The notes under the pieces were generated by a model. It did no database searches. It saw nothing but the letters and a program-made list of their open reading frames with translations, and was not told where the DNA came from. A DNA stretch of 64,000 nucleotides from CAVTQY01 sp963736975 (GTDB lineage Bacteria; Pseudomonadota; Alphaproteobacteria; Acetobacterales; Acetobacteraceae), in assembly GCA_963736975.1 (NCBI GenBank), contig CAVTQY010000002.1, positions 310,001-374,000 on the forward strand, read 5' to 3'. The position numbers were made by a program, and so were the translations under genes. Below are positions 35,163 to 50,024 of the stretch, piece by piece. The first letter of the stretch is position 1; each line of letters begins with the position of its first letter.

Positions 35163-36587
35163 ATGCGATCCAAAGCTATGCGCGCCGCCCTGCTCGCGGC
35201 CGCCTTGCTGGTGGCGGCCGGGCTGCCGACCGCTCGCCCGGCCCTCGCCGCAGGGCCCGAAGATCCCGGCCTGCCCAATCTAGTCGCCACTCTGCTGCCC
35301 AGCGTCGTCAATATCACCACGTGGCGCTACGAAGCCCTCAAGATCTCGCCGGGTCAGTCGATCTTCGCGCAGCCTGCCAAACCCGATAGAAGCGTCTGGT
35401 ACGGCACCGGGTTCATCGTGTCCACCGACGGCTACGTCATCACCAACAAGCATGTCGTGCATAACGGGTTCAGCTTCAAAGTCACGCTCAGCGACGGCAG
35501 CCAGCTTCCCGCCACGCTGATTGCCGAGGCCACGTGCTGCGATCTCGCGGTGATCAAAATACAAGCCGTCAGACCCTTCCCGGCGGTCAAGCTCGGTGAC
35601 AGCGATACGCTGCGCCAAGGTGATTTCGTGATCGCGATCGGCAATCCGCTCGGCTTCAACAGCACAGTTACGAGTGGGATCATCAGCGCCCTGAACCGCG
35701 ATTTTCATTTCACCCAATTCGACGATTACATCCAGACCGACGCAGCGATCAACGAGGGCAATTCCGGCGGCCCAATGTTCAATGCGAAGGGTGAGGTGGT
35801 CGGGGTCAACTCCGCTCTCTATACCGCTGCCGGCAGCACAGGCAATATCGGCATCGGGCTGGCGATCCCGATCAACGACGCCAAGGCCATCGTGGGCAGT
35901 ATGCGGGAGAGCTACCTGTATGGATCGGCCAAGCCCGGCTATCTGGGCCTCCAGGTCCAGTCGCTGACGGCCGATCTAGCCGACGCCTACGGGATTCGAG
36001 GGCCGTGGGGGTCTCTCGTTCTCAGGGTGAACGATGGCGGCCCTGCCGCTCAGGCCGGGCTTCGCCCGGGTGACATCGTCACGGCGTTCGGAAGCAAGTT
36101 CACGGCGGATGACCGCGCGCTGAGGCGCGCTATCGTAGAGAGCAGCCCGGGAACTACGGTGAATGTGGTGGTGTTGCGGGACGGTACGCAGCAAATAGTG
36201 CCCGTAACCATAGCTGCACTGCCACCGGGGCAAACCTATGGTACTTTCCTGGGCGCGCCAGGTGTGCCCAAGCCGCAGCTTCCGCCGGAGGCAACGGTCA
36301 ATTTCGGCCTGCAAATGGCGACGATCACGCCGGAGCTGCGCACCCAATATCATCTGAACGATCAGCAGCAGGGCGTGGTAATCACCGGCGTCGCAATCGG
36401 CAGCTCGGCGGCGAATATTAAAATCAATTCCGGCTCGGTGATCGTGCAAGTGCGAAACACCAAGGTGACGTCGCCCGATGAGGTAACGCAGGCCGTGGCG
36501 AAGGAACGCAGCGACCGGCAATCCTACGTGCCGATGATGCTTTCGGAGCCGTCGGGACTGCGCTGGGTGGCGCTGCCGCTCAGTTGA
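35163..36587 (+). CDS. Periplasmic HtrA/Deg-type serine protease with two PDZ-like domains
   Basis: 474 aa with a Sec signal cleaved after ALA near residue 29. The trypsin-fold triad is H97 (ITNKHVV), D127 (CCDLAVIKI) and S201 (GNSGGPMF). One PDZ domain is clear (about 255-350: GYLGLQVQSL ... AAQAGLRPGDIVTAFG). The region 375-474 looks like a second, weaker PDZ. Two cysteines directly precede the catalytic Asp, where relatives usually have non-Cys residues. It may control quality of the exported sulfatase and small proteins in this island; that is positional inference. A gggaggat ribosome site precedes the ATG. Confidence 0.9.
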   Translation: MRSKAMRAALLAAALLVAAGLPTARPALAAGPEDPGLPNLVATLLPSVVNITTWRYEALKISPGQSIFAQPAKPDRSVWYGTGFIVSTDGYVITNKHVVHNGFSFKVTLSDGSQLPATLIAEATCCDLAVIKIQAVRPFPAVKLGDSDTLRQGDFVIAIGNPLGFNSTVTSGIISALNRDFHFTQFDDYIQTDAAINEGNSGGPMFNAKGEVVGVNSALYTAAGSTGNIGIGLAIPINDAKAIVGSMRESYLYGSAKPGYLGLQVQSLTADLADAYGIRGPWGSLVLRVNDGGPAAQAGLRPGDIVTAFGSKFTADDRALRRAIVESSPGTTVNVVVLRDGTQQIVPVTIAALPPGQTYGTFLGAPGVPKPQLPPEATVNFGLQMATITPELRTQYHLNDQQQGVVITGVAIGSSAANIKINSGSVIVQVRNTKVTSPDEVTQAVAKERSDRQSYVPMMLSEPSGLRWVALPLS

Positions 36588-37324
36588 AGGCGGGTTGGTT
36601 CGCCGAGGTGGTTGAGACCGGAGCTACAGCGGGACGACCACCCGCATCTTTGGCGAGCTTCTGCAGCAGGCCGACCATCTGTCGATGCACCTCGCTCCCC
36701 GGATCCGCCAGTTCTTCCGGCGAATGCCGCTCGGTGATCCGGCCGAGACGCACCAGCGTCCTGATCCGCTGCCGGCGACCAAGCTTGAATACGCTGCTTC
36801 GGCGCGTGAAGAATAACCGGCCCAGCATCCCGTATCCAAACAGCCGGTTCAGCTCCAACCCGGTGGTAAAGATCAGGAACAGGACGAAAATCCAAAGCTG
36901 CACGAAAACGAATCGCTGCCAGGAGAACTGGCCGTACAGGAACGGGAAGAACCCGATCATGCGGCCTTTGTCGATCATGTAGTGGATATATGCCTCGATC
37001 AGGCGGGCGATAAACACGAACACCGTATAGACGCAGGTCTTGAACAGGATCGGCTGGATCAGCGGCGCCGAGTTCGAAGCGGCTGAGAAACCGCATTTTG
37101 TCGGCGACCAGCACAGCCTTGCCGACCAGGAGCGCCGCCGCCGTCGCGACCACAAAACTGCCAAACTGAACGAAATACTGGCTCAGCACCAGGTTCATCG
37201 AGAAAATGACCAAATTGAACCCGACCGCGAAGAACACCATCGCCGGCAGCGCGTGCAGGAACTCCTCCGCGAGGAACGCGAAGATTTTCCGCATCCGGCG
37301 TCCGGTCCCCATCACCATCTCCAT
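36580..37324 (-). CDS. Integral membrane protein, frameshifted; paralogue of the 30739-31278 protein
   Basis: The 5' part (37324 to about 37074) encodes two spans (AMVFFAVGFNLVIFSMNLVL, SFVVATAAALLVGKAVLVADKMRFLSR). The 3' part (to 36580) is in another frame and encodes PLIQPILFKTCVYTVFVFIARLIEAYIHY, a fourth span and a basic C-tail. Removing one base of the tt at 37073-37074 restores a continuous 247-aa protein reading RFDSAPLIQP. It shares span order and motifs (VGKAVLVADKM versus LAKFMLIGRMM; RLFF near the end) with the protein at 30739-31278. An aggag ribosome site supports the start. Function unknown. Confidence 0.7.
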
Positions 37325-37434
37325 CCGGCTCCTAGAGGAACTTAGCACCGGTTTCGGCGATCGTGCCAATCGCATGGACGGCCGGGATTTTTCTGTGCAC
37401 GATCGAACAATTCATCGGGCGGGGGAACGGGGCA

Positions 37435-40152
<2,718 letters not shown>

Positions 40153-40153
<1 letters not shown>

Positions 40154-41588
40154 TGCCGCATTATCCATCGCTGCTGGAAATCAATACGCGCGTGTGGCTG
40201 CACCGCCTGTCCGCGGAGGCGGCAACGCCGATCACGCTGGCCGATGTCGGGGATGCCGTGCTGGATAGCTGGGCCGAGGCGGGCTTCGACTGGATTTGGT
40301 TGCTGAGCGTGTGGCAAACAGGCGCCGCCGCTCGCGCAGTGTCGCGCGGCAACACCGGATGGCGCGCGGAGTTCGAAGCGGCGCTTCCCGACCTGACCGA
40401 GGATGATATCTGCGGCTCTGGTTTCGCCATCACGGCTTATGCGGTCGGCGACGCGCTTGGTGGCGATGCCGCGTTGGCGCGGTTCAGGGAAAAACTGGCC
40501 CACCCGTGGTATCAGGCTGATGCTGGATTTCGTGCCCAATCACACTGCACCTGACCATCCCTGGACAACCACAAACCCCGACTATTACGTATCAACCGAA
40601 ACCGGAGACGGCCTGCGCACCATCGCGCATGGCCGCGACCCGAACTATCCCGGCTGGCCCGACACGCTGCAGCTCAACTACGCCAATCCCGCATTGCAGG
40701 CCGCCCAGATCGAGGAGCTGACCGCAATCAGCAGCAAATGCGACGGCGTGCGCTGCGACATGGCCATGCTGCTGCTGCCCGAAATCTTTGAACGCACCTG
40801 GAGAATGCGTCCGGAACCGTTCTGGCCGAAGGCGATCGCCGCCGTGCGCCAGCAACACCTGAACTTCACCTTTATGGCCGAGGCCTATTGGGACATGGAA
40901 TGGACCCTGCAACAGCAGGGCTTCGATTACTGCTACGACAAGCGCCTGTATGACCGGCTGCGCAGCGGTGATGCGGGAGTGGTTCGCGACCATCTGCGTG
41001 CCGACTTGCCCTACCAGGACAGACTGGTCCGCTTCCTGGAAAACCACGACGAGCCGCGCGCCGCATCGGAGTTCCCCTGGCCACGAGACCGCGCGGCCGC
41101 AGCGATCACCTTTCTCTCGCCCGGCCTCCGGTTCTTCCATCAGGGGCAGGCCGAAGGCGCGCGCGTCCGCGTTCCGGTCCATCTGTGCCGCGGGCCGGTT
41201 CGAACCACTCGATCCGGCGATCACCGCGTTCTACACGCGGTTGTTGTCAGTCCTGAAGAAACACAGCGTCCTTCGCAACGGCCGATGGTCGCTCATCGAT
41301 CCGCTGCCAGCCTGGGACGGCAACCTCACACACGACAACTTCGTTGCATATGCATGGAACGGCGGCCAGGACGGACCAAGCTGCATCACCGTGGTCAACT
41401 TCGCCCCCACACAGGGACAATGCCGTCTGCGCCTGCCCTCCGGCGGGATGGCCGGTCGATCGGTCCTGCTCCGCGACCTGATGGGCCCCGAAATCTACCG
41501 GCGCGACGGCTCGGAGCTGCTCGACCCCGGCCTGTTCATCGATCACAGGCCCTGGCAGCTCAACCTGTTCGAGCTTCAGCCGGCATAA
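40153..41588 (+). CDS. GH13 alpha-amylase-family enzyme, two frameshifts
   Basis: TIM-barrel alpha-glucan enzyme. The GTG start shares a base with the GH63 stop (tagtg). The four GH13 regions are visible across three frames: DFVPNHT (region I), DGVRCDMAML with the nucleophile Asp (II), FMAEAYWD with the acid Glu (III) and FLENHDEPR with the third Asp (IV). Removing one c from ccc at 40499-40501 and one g from gg at 41197-41198 gives a continuous 477-aa protein with a C-terminal beta domain. Coupling to GH63 suggests joint turnover of a storage or compatible-solute glucoside. The exact specificity is unknown. Confidence 0.83.
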
Positions 41589-42031
41589 CCGGCAAGAACG
41601 GCATGCAGCGCCGCGGCATCCCTCGCCTGGCGCAGTCGCTGCATGAAGGCGTCATCGCGCATCGGCCGCGATACCGCCGCCAGAGTGGACAGGTGCTGGC
41701 CGGCACTGTCGGCCGGTGTCAGCAGCAGCACCACGAGATCGACTGGCTGATCGTCGATCGCCGCGAAGTCGATTGGCCGCGCAAGCCGCAGCAACAATGC
41801 AAATGGCTGTGTCACCGACGCAAGCCGCGCATGCGGCACGGCGAACCCTTTGCCGAGACCCGTCGAGCCAAGCATCTCGCGCGCCTGCAACGCATCGTAG
41901 ATCACGCCCTGATTCAGCCCGAGCGCCGCGGCGGACCGACGCGCGAGGTCCTGCAGAAGCTGCGTCTTGCCGGCAATCCGGGCGTCCACGATCACGCGGT
42001 CCGGAGCTATCCGTTCGGCGATCGTCATCAA
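41576..42031 (-). CDS. ptsN: PTS EIIA-Ntr-type regulator (PtsN family)
   Basis: 151-aa EIIA domain of the mannitol/nitrogen type. The phosphorylated histidine is H67 in GKGFAVPHARL. IYDALQAREMLGSTGLG before it is the standard context. It overlaps kdpE by four bases and is thus probably co-translated with the Kdp sensor pair; EIIA-Ntr of Escherichia coli binds KdpD and regulates K+ transport, so a similar role is likely. No EI-Ntr or NPr gene is in the window. The 3' end overlaps the convergent GH13 gene by 13 bases. Confidence 0.85.
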   Translation of the reverse strand: MMTIAERIAPDRVIVDARIAGKTQLLQDLARRSAAALGLNQGVIYDALQAREMLGSTGLGKGFAVPHARLASVTQPFALLLRLARPIDFAAIDDQPVDLVVLLLTPADSAGQHLSTLAAVSRPMRDDAFMQRLRQARDAAALHAVLAGYAG

Positions 42032-42726
42032 TCCGATCCCCGAAGCCGATAGCCCACGCCCGTCTCGGTCAGGATGTGTTCCGGTCTCTCCGGATCTTGC
42101 TCCAGCTTCTGCCGCAACGCGCGGATATATATGCGCAGATATTGCACATCGGTGTCCGCGCCCCAGACCGCCCGCAGGATCATGTTATGGGTCAGCACCT
42201 TGCCTGCGTGCGCCACCAGCAGCCGCAACAGCTCGTATTCTCTGGGCGAAAACTTTACCACTTTGCCGCGAACGGTGACCACACGCCGCACCAGGTCCAC
42301 AGTCAGGTCTCCGGCCCGGAATACTGGCTTTTCGCCCTCCTGCTGCAACCGATGCCGCTGCGCGGCGCGTACACGCGCCAGCAGTTCTTCGATGCCGAAT
42401 GGTTTCGTCACATAGTCGTCGGCGCCGAGATCCAGCGCCGCGACCTTCGCCGCTTCGTCGTGACGGCTGGACAACACGATGATCGGCAGCATGTTACCAC
42501 TCTCGCGCAGACGCCGGATGATCTCCAGCCCGTCCAGGTCGGGCAATCCCAGGTCGAGAACGATCATGTCGGCCTGGCGTCGCAGCACGCGGTCGAGAGC
42601 CGATTGCCCGTTTTCCGCTTCGACCACGAGGTATCCCTGGCTGGCGAGTCCGGCACGCAAGAAGCGCAGGATCGCCGGCTCGTCGTCCACGATCAGGATT
42701 CGCGCCTTCCCGGCGCCCGGCATCAC
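42028..42726 (-). CDS. kdpE: Two-component response regulator KdpE
   Basis: OmpR/PhoB-type regulator, 232 aa. The receiver has DD at 14-15, the phospho-acceptor D58 (IVLDLGLPDLDG) and a K near 107 (VTKPFG). The C-terminal winged helix includes FSPREYELLRLLVAHAGKVLTH and RIYIRALRQKLE, typical of KdpE. It overlaps kdpD by four bases. It should activate kdpFABC when KdpD signals low K+ or osmotic stress. Confidence 0.93.
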   Translation of the reverse strand: MMPGAGKARILIVDDEPAILRFLRAGLASQGYLVVEAENGQSALDRVLRRQADMIVLDLGLPDLDGLEIIRRLRESGNMLPIIVLSSRHDEAAKVAALDLGADDYVTKPFGIEELLARVRAAQRHRLQQEGEKPVFRAGDLTVDLVRRVVTVRGKVVKFSPREYELLRLLVAHAGKVLTHNMILRAVWGADTDVQYLRIYIRALRQKLEQDPERPEHILTETGVGYRLRGSD

Positions 42727-45413
42727 GCAGCCTCCGCGGCAGGCGGCACAGGCAGGGTGATAATGAACGCCGCGCCGCTCCGGTCCGTCCGGTTGCCGGT
42801 GCTGATGGTGCCATGCATCGCTTCGATGAAACCGCGGCAGATCGCGAGCCCAAGCCCCGTCCCGGCACGCCGCCGATCGCCGCTGCCGGCGCGGTAGAAT
42901 TTCTCGAAAACATGGTCGAGAGCGGCAGGCGGGATGCCGGGCCCTTCATCGAGGATCCGCACCCGCACCACGTTGTCATCCCGCCATCCGTTGATCGTGA
43001 CGAGCGAGCCCGCCGGAGCGTATTTCGCTGCATTGTCGAGCAGGTTGAACAGCACCTGCTCGAACAGCACCTCGTCGAGATCGAGCATCGGCAAATCGGG
43101 TTCCAGCCGCACCTCCGTCCTGTGCCCGGCGAGTATTTTGGCCGCCCGCCGCAACGCGCCGCCGACCGCATCCGATACATCCACCGGGCCGGTCCGCAAC
43201 TGCAGCGGGCCAGACTCCAACCGGGTCATGTCCAGCAAGTTGCCTATGAAACGGTTCAGCCGTTCTGCTTCGTCCTGGATCGTGCGCATCAGCTCATGCT
43301 TCGTGGCATCGTCGAGCCATCCGCCGGAGCTGGAAAGGCTGGTCACCGAGCCGAGGATCGACGCCAGCGGCGTGCGCAGATCGTGCGAAATCGAGGTCAG
43401 CAAGGCGGCGCGCAACCGGTCGGTTTCCGCCGCCAGACGCGCCCGGTCGATCGCCTCCACCAGATTGACCCGCTCCACCGCCAGGGCGATCTGATCAGCC
43501 AGCGCGTTGAGCAACCGCTGCTGATCGGGCGTCAACAGCGGGCCGGGGGTATCCCGATCGATCCCGATCACGCCCACCGCGCCGCGGCCGGTCTGCATCG
43601 GCAGAAACAGGCGCTTGGCGCCCGGCAGCGTATCGGCGCCGCGCCCGGCGGCGTGGTTCTTCTCCCAGCTCCATTTCGCCGCCGCGATATCCGCGGCGTC
43701 GAGCTGGTCTTCCGGTGGGAAACCAGCGCGCACCGTCAGGTCACCGTTCTCCGGCAGCAGGATCACCACGCGCACTTTCAGCATCAGCGCGATCTGGTGC
43801 ACCGACGCCCATAACAGGTCGTCCAAACTCGCGGCACCCGCGAGCTTGCGGCTGAACTGATACAGCTCCTCGGTCGTGCGGGCGCGTTGGCGTGCGGTGA
43901 TCGCCTGGGCGCGCACGCGGGCCGTCAGATTGCTGGCGATCACCGCGGTGATGGCAAAGAAGAACAGCGCCACCACATTTTCCGGATCGGCGATCGTGAA
44001 CGTATAGAGCGGCGGCAGGAAGAAGAAATTATAGGCCAGCATGCTGGCCAGGCTCGCCAGCAGAGCCGGCCACAACCCGTAGGCAACGGCAGTCACCAGC
44101 ACCGCCGTCAGGAATGTCAGCGCCACACTGGTGATGCCGAGCACATCACGTAGCAGCAGCGCCACGCCCAGCGATACAGCGACGAAGGCAAGGCCGCCCA
44201 CATACGCCCTGGGACTGCCATGTGCGGGCACCCATTCGTCGGGGAGCCGCCGCCGTTCACCCTCCGCATCCCGGCCGCGCGCCAGCACGCGCACACTGGC
44301 GCCGCCCGCCTTGCGAATAAGCTGTTGTGACGGCGAGCCATACAGCATGTCCACCCAGCGCGAGCGTGGCTGCTGCACGATGACGATCTGCGTAAAATTA
44401 TTGGTGCTGGCGTATTCCGCGATCGTACTGGCGACATCCTGCCCGGGCAGCGTCACGGTCTCGGCGCCGAGCCTTTGCGCCAGACGCAACGCCTCGGCGA
44501 CGCGATCGCGTTCCGCCTCGGTCATGTTCAGGTTGCGCCCGGTCTCGACATGAATGGCGGCCCAGGGCGCTTTCAGGCTGTCGGCCATGCGTTTGGCATG
44601 CCGCACCACCTCGGTACTGCTCGGATCTTCGCCGACGCAGGCCAATACCCGCTCGCCCGCCGCCCACGGCCCGGCAATGGCGTGCGCCTGCATATAGCGC
44701 ACCATCTGAGCATCGACCCGCTGCGCTGTGCGGCGCAGCGCCAGCTCGCGCAGCGCCGTCAGGTTGCCGGGGGAGAAATAGTGCCGGATCGCCCGTTCCG
44801 CCTGATGCGGCACATAGACCTTGCCTTCCTTCAGCCGTTGGATCAGGTCCTCCGGCGTCAGGTCGATCAGCTCGATGTCGTCGGCCTTGTCGATGACCGA
44901 ATCGGGCACGGTCTCGCGCACCCTGATCCGCGTGATCCGTGCGACCACGTCGTTCAGGCTGTCGATGTGCTGCACATTCAGCGTAGTATAAACATCAATC
45001 CCGGCGGCGATCAGTTCCTCGACATCCATGTAGCGCTTCGGATGCCGGCTGCCCGGGGTGTTGGTGTGCGCCAGCTCATCGACCAACGCAAGCTGCGGGC
45101 GCCGCGCCAGCAATGCGTCGAGGTCCATTTCCTGCAGGACACGGCCCTTGTATTCCACGCTGTGCCGCGGGACGACCTCCAGACCTTCGAGCAGCGCTTC
45201 GGTTTCGCGTCGGCCGTGCGTTTCCACCACGCCGGCGACGACATCGAGGCCTTCGCGCAGCCTGGCACGCGCCGCGCTCAGCATCTCATAGGTCTTGCCT
45301 ACACCCGGCGCGGCGCCGACAAAAATCTTCAGCCGTCCGCGGGACGCCTGCTGCGCCTGTTCAAGAAGCGCGTCGGGCGACGGTCTCCGCTCGTGTATGT
45401 CCGGGTCCTGCAA
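42723..45413 (-). CDS. kdpD: Osmosensitive K+ channel sensor histidine kinase KdpD
   Basis: 896-aa membrane sensor. The N-terminal KdpD domain has a Walker A (GAAPGVGKT, 33-41) and VDELAHTNTPGSRHPKRY; a USP-like domain covers about 253-380. Four spans lie at about 403-495 (LTFLTAVLVTAVAYGLWPA...), then a GAF-like domain (about 520-650). The phospho-accepting His is H677 (SISHDLRTPLAS), followed by an HATPase region (NLLDNAAKYAP, GTGLGLAICRGF). TTG start, since no ATG or GTG is available before the conserved N-terminus. Confidence 0.94.
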   Translation of the reverse strand: MQDPDIHERRPSPDALLEQAQQASRGRLKIFVGAAPGVGKTYEMLSAARARLREGLDVVAGVVETHGRRETEALLEGLEVVPRHSVEYKGRVLQEMDLDALLARRPQLALVDELAHTNTPGSRHPKRYMDVEELIAAGIDVYTTLNVQHIDSLNDVVARITRIRVRETVPDSVIDKADDIELIDLTPEDLIQRLKEGKVYVPHQAERAIRHYFSPGNLTALRELALRRTAQRVDAQMVRYMQAHAIAGPWAAGERVLACVGEDPSSTEVVRHAKRMADSLKAPWAAIHVETGRNLNMTEAERDRVAEALRLAQRLGAETVTLPGQDVASTIAEYASTNNFTQIVIVQQPRSRWVDMLYGSPSQQLIRKAGGASVRVLARGRDAEGERRRLPDEWVPAHGSPRAYVGGLAFVAVSLGVALLLRDVLGITSVALTFLTAVLVTAVAYGLWPALLASLASMLAYNFFFLPPLYTFTIADPENVVALFFFAITAVIASNLTARVRAQAITARQRARTTEELYQFSRKLAGAASLDDLLWASVHQIALMLKVRVVILLPENGDLTVRAGFPPEDQLDAADIAAAKWSWEKNHAAGRGADTLPGAKRLFLPMQTGRGAVGVIGIDRDTPGPLLTPDQQRLLNALADQIALAVERVNLVEAIDRARLAAETDRLRAALLTSISHDLRTPLASILGSVTSLSSSGGWLDDATKHELMRTIQDEAERLNRFIGNLLDMTRLESGPLQLRTGPVDVSDAVGGALRRAAKILAGHRTEVRLEPDLPMLDLDEVLFEQVLFNLLDNAAKYAPAGSLVTINGWRDDNVVRVRILDEGPGIPPAALDHVFEKFYRAGSGDRRRAGTGLGLAICRGFIEAMHGTISTGNRTDRSGAAFIITLPVPPAAEAA

Positions 45414-45458
45414 GGCCTACACCATCCGCACGCCAGGCGCGGAGACAGAAGGTTCGCC

Positions 45459-46058
45459 TCAGCGCTTCAGGGCATCCAAAGCCAGGTTGAGTTTCAGCAC
45501 GTTCACATGCGGCTCGCCAACAATCCCGAGCAGCCGCCCAGTGGTGTGGTCCTCGACCAACCGGCGCACCTGGTCTTCCCGCAGGCCGCGCGCCTTGGCT
45601 ACGCGCGGCACCTGGAACAGCGCGCCCGCCGGGGTGATGTCGGGGTCAAGGCCGCTGGCCGACGTGGTGACGAGGTCCGCCGGGATCGGCGTACCCGGAT
45701 TCTGTGCGGCCAGGGTCGCGGCATCCGCCTTCACCCGGTCCACCAACGACTTCGAAGTCGGCCCAAGGTCGGAGCCTGACGAATTGTCAGCCGCATAGGG
45801 AACCGCGATCGTCTTGCTCGGGTCCCTGGGATCGGGCTCGGTGGTCGCGGACGGCCGGCCATGGAAGTATTTGTCCGCTGTAAAATTCTGCCCGATCAGC
45901 GCCGAGCCGATTGCTTTGCCATTCTCCCTGACCAGGCTTCCATTCGCCTGGTAGGGAAAGACGATCTGCGCGATGCCGGTCATCGCCAACGGATAGATCA
46001 GGCCGGTGAAGACCGTCATGGCGACGATCATCACGATTGCCGGGCGGATGTGCTTCAT
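45459..46058 (-). CDS. kdpC: K+-transporting ATPase subunit KdpC
   Basis: 199 aa, single N-terminal membrane span (IVMIVAMTVFTGLIYPLAMT) then a periplasmic domain. SALIGQNF, YFHGRPSATT and DLVTTSASGLDPDITPAGALFQVPRVAKARG are near-invariant KdpC motifs. It stabilises the KdpFABC pump. It lies 15 bases after kdpB and 45 bases before kdpD. Confidence 0.95.
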   Translation of the reverse strand: MKHIRPAIVMIVAMTVFTGLIYPLAMTGIAQIVFPYQANGSLVRENGKAIGSALIGQNFTADKYFHGRPSATTEPDPRDPSKTIAVPYAADNSSGSDLGPTSKSLVDRVKADAATLAAQNPGTPIPADLVTTSASGLDPDITPAGALFQVPRVAKARGLREDQVRRLVEDHTTGRLLGIVGEPHVNVLKLNLALDALKR

Positions 46059-46073
46059 GGTTGCGGCCTCCCG

Positions 46074-48173
<2,100 letters not shown>

Positions 48174-48174
<1 letters not shown>

Positions 48175-49901
48175 CAGTAGAGTGTTCCGGCATACATCGC
48201 GAAATTCTCGACGATCGGACCGAGCGAAATCGCCGGGAAGTAGATCAGGCCGCCGGTGATCGCGATCACGCCGACGACGAGGCCCACGAAAAGTGGGCTG
48301 GTGGTCGGGAATGTGCCGAGCGACGCCGGCACGATCTGCTTCCGCGCCAGAGATCCGGCGATCGCCAGGGTCGGGATGATCATCAGGAAGCGACCGATGA
48401 ACATCGCCATGCCAAGCGTATCATTCCAGAACGGCACTTTAGCCGACAGCCCGGCGAACGCGCTGCCGTTGTTGCCGGTCGTCGAGGTATAGGCATACAA
48501 CGCCTCGCTGAACCCGTGCGGCCCGGCATTGGCCAGGGCGTCGAGCCCCGGCTTGACGACCACAGCCAGCGCAGTAAAGCCAAGGATCGACAGCGGCAAG
48601 ATCAGGATGGCGAGCATGGCCATCTTGACCTCCTTCGCCTCAAGCTTCTTGCCGAGATACTCCGGCGTTCGCCCCACCATCAGTCCTGCCACGAACATCG
48701 CGATGATGACAAACAGCAGCATTCCATACAGCCCGGAGCCGACACCGCCGTAAATAATCTCACCGAGCATGATGTTGACCATCGGCACCATCCCGGCGAT
48801 CGGCAGCAGGCTGTCATGCATGTTGTTGACGGCGCCGCAGGACGCATCCGTTGTTGTCGTGGTGAACAGGGCGGAGTTGGCGATGCCGAAGCGGACCTCC
48901 TTGCCCTCCATGTTACCACCAGGCTGCAAGGCGCTCGCGGTCTGGTCCACATGCAAGGGGGTAAAGGCCGGGTTACTGGCGGACTCCGCCCAGTAGCAGG
49001 TGGTCACACCGCCCAGGAACAACACGAACATCACGGCAAAAATCGCCCAGCCCTGGCGCTGATTGCCGACCATGCGGCCGAATACATTGGTCAGCGCCGC
49101 GCCAATCGACAGCATCGACAGCATCTGCGCCAGGTTGGTGAGGGCGGTCGGGTTCTCGAAAGGATGCGCCGAGTTGGCGTTGAAGAAACCGCCGCCATTG
49201 GTGCCGAGGATCTTGATGGCCTCCTGCGAAGCCACGGGTCCTTGCGCGATAAGCTGCTTGGCACCTTCCAGCGTCGTGGCTTCGGTATATGCCGAGAGGT
49301 TCTGCGGAACGCCCTGCCAGACGTAGAACAGACCGAGGACGACAGACAGCGGCAGCAGGATGTAAACGACACAGCGGGTCAGATCGATCCAGAAATTGCC
49401 GATGGTCTGGGCGGACCGGCGCGCGAAGCCTCGGATCAGCGCGACCGCCAGCGCGATGCCGGTCGCCGCCGAGACGAAATTATGCACCGTCAGACCGGCC
49501 ATTTGCGTCAGATAGCTCATGGTCTGCTCGGGTACGTAAGACTGCCAGTTGGTGTTCGTCAGGAAGCTGACCGAGGTGTTGAAAGAAAGATCGGGCGCTT
49601 CGGCCCCGAATCTCTGCGGGTTGAACGGCAGCATCTGTTGCAGCCGCTGCAAGGCATACAGAATGATGAAGCCTGCAAAGCTGAAGGCGAGCATCGCGAC
49701 CGCATAGGTTACCCAATGCTGCTCCTCGGCCTCGACGACACCGCAGACCCGGTAAATGCCCACTTCCAGGGGACGCAGTACCGGCGAAAGCAGGGTGCGT
49801 TCGCCGCCGAACACCCGCGACATGTACAGGCCGAGCGGCTTCGTAAACAGGATAAGAAGCACGCCGTAAAGCGCGACCTGCAGCCAGCCGTTGAATGTCA
49901 T
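48174..49901 (-). CDS. kdpA: K+-transporting ATPase subunit KdpA
   Basis: 575-aa K+-binding channel-like subunit with about ten spans. GTNGGGFFNANSAHPFENPTAL, MVGNQRQGWAIF and TTTTDASCGAVNNMHDSLLP are KdpA hallmarks, as is the filter-like TSTTGNNGSAFAGLS. Its stop overlaps the kdpB start by one base. The start follows a ggagact ribosome site 23 bases after kdpF. Confidence 0.96.
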
Positions 49902-49924
49902 TTCAGCAGTCTCCTGGATCGCGC

Positions 49925-50014
49925 TCAGAATTTATCAGGTCGGATGAGCGCGTAGACCAGATAAATCAGCAGGCCGGCGGCGACCACCGAGCCCAGCACA
50001 TAGTCGATCATCAT
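49925..50014 (-). CDS. kdpF: K+-transporting ATPase small subunit KdpF
   Basis: 29-aa single-span peptide starting with two methionines, then IDYVLGSVVAAGLLIYLVYA and ending LIRPDKF, which is the typical KdpF ending (hydrophobic helix, then a short R/P/E/K/F tail). A gagg ribosome site is eight bases upstream. It stabilises the Kdp complex. It is directly before kdpA. Confidence 0.9.
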   Translation of the reverse strand: MMIDYVLGSVVAAGLLIYLVYALIRPDKF

Positions 50015-50024
50015 GGTTTCGGCC

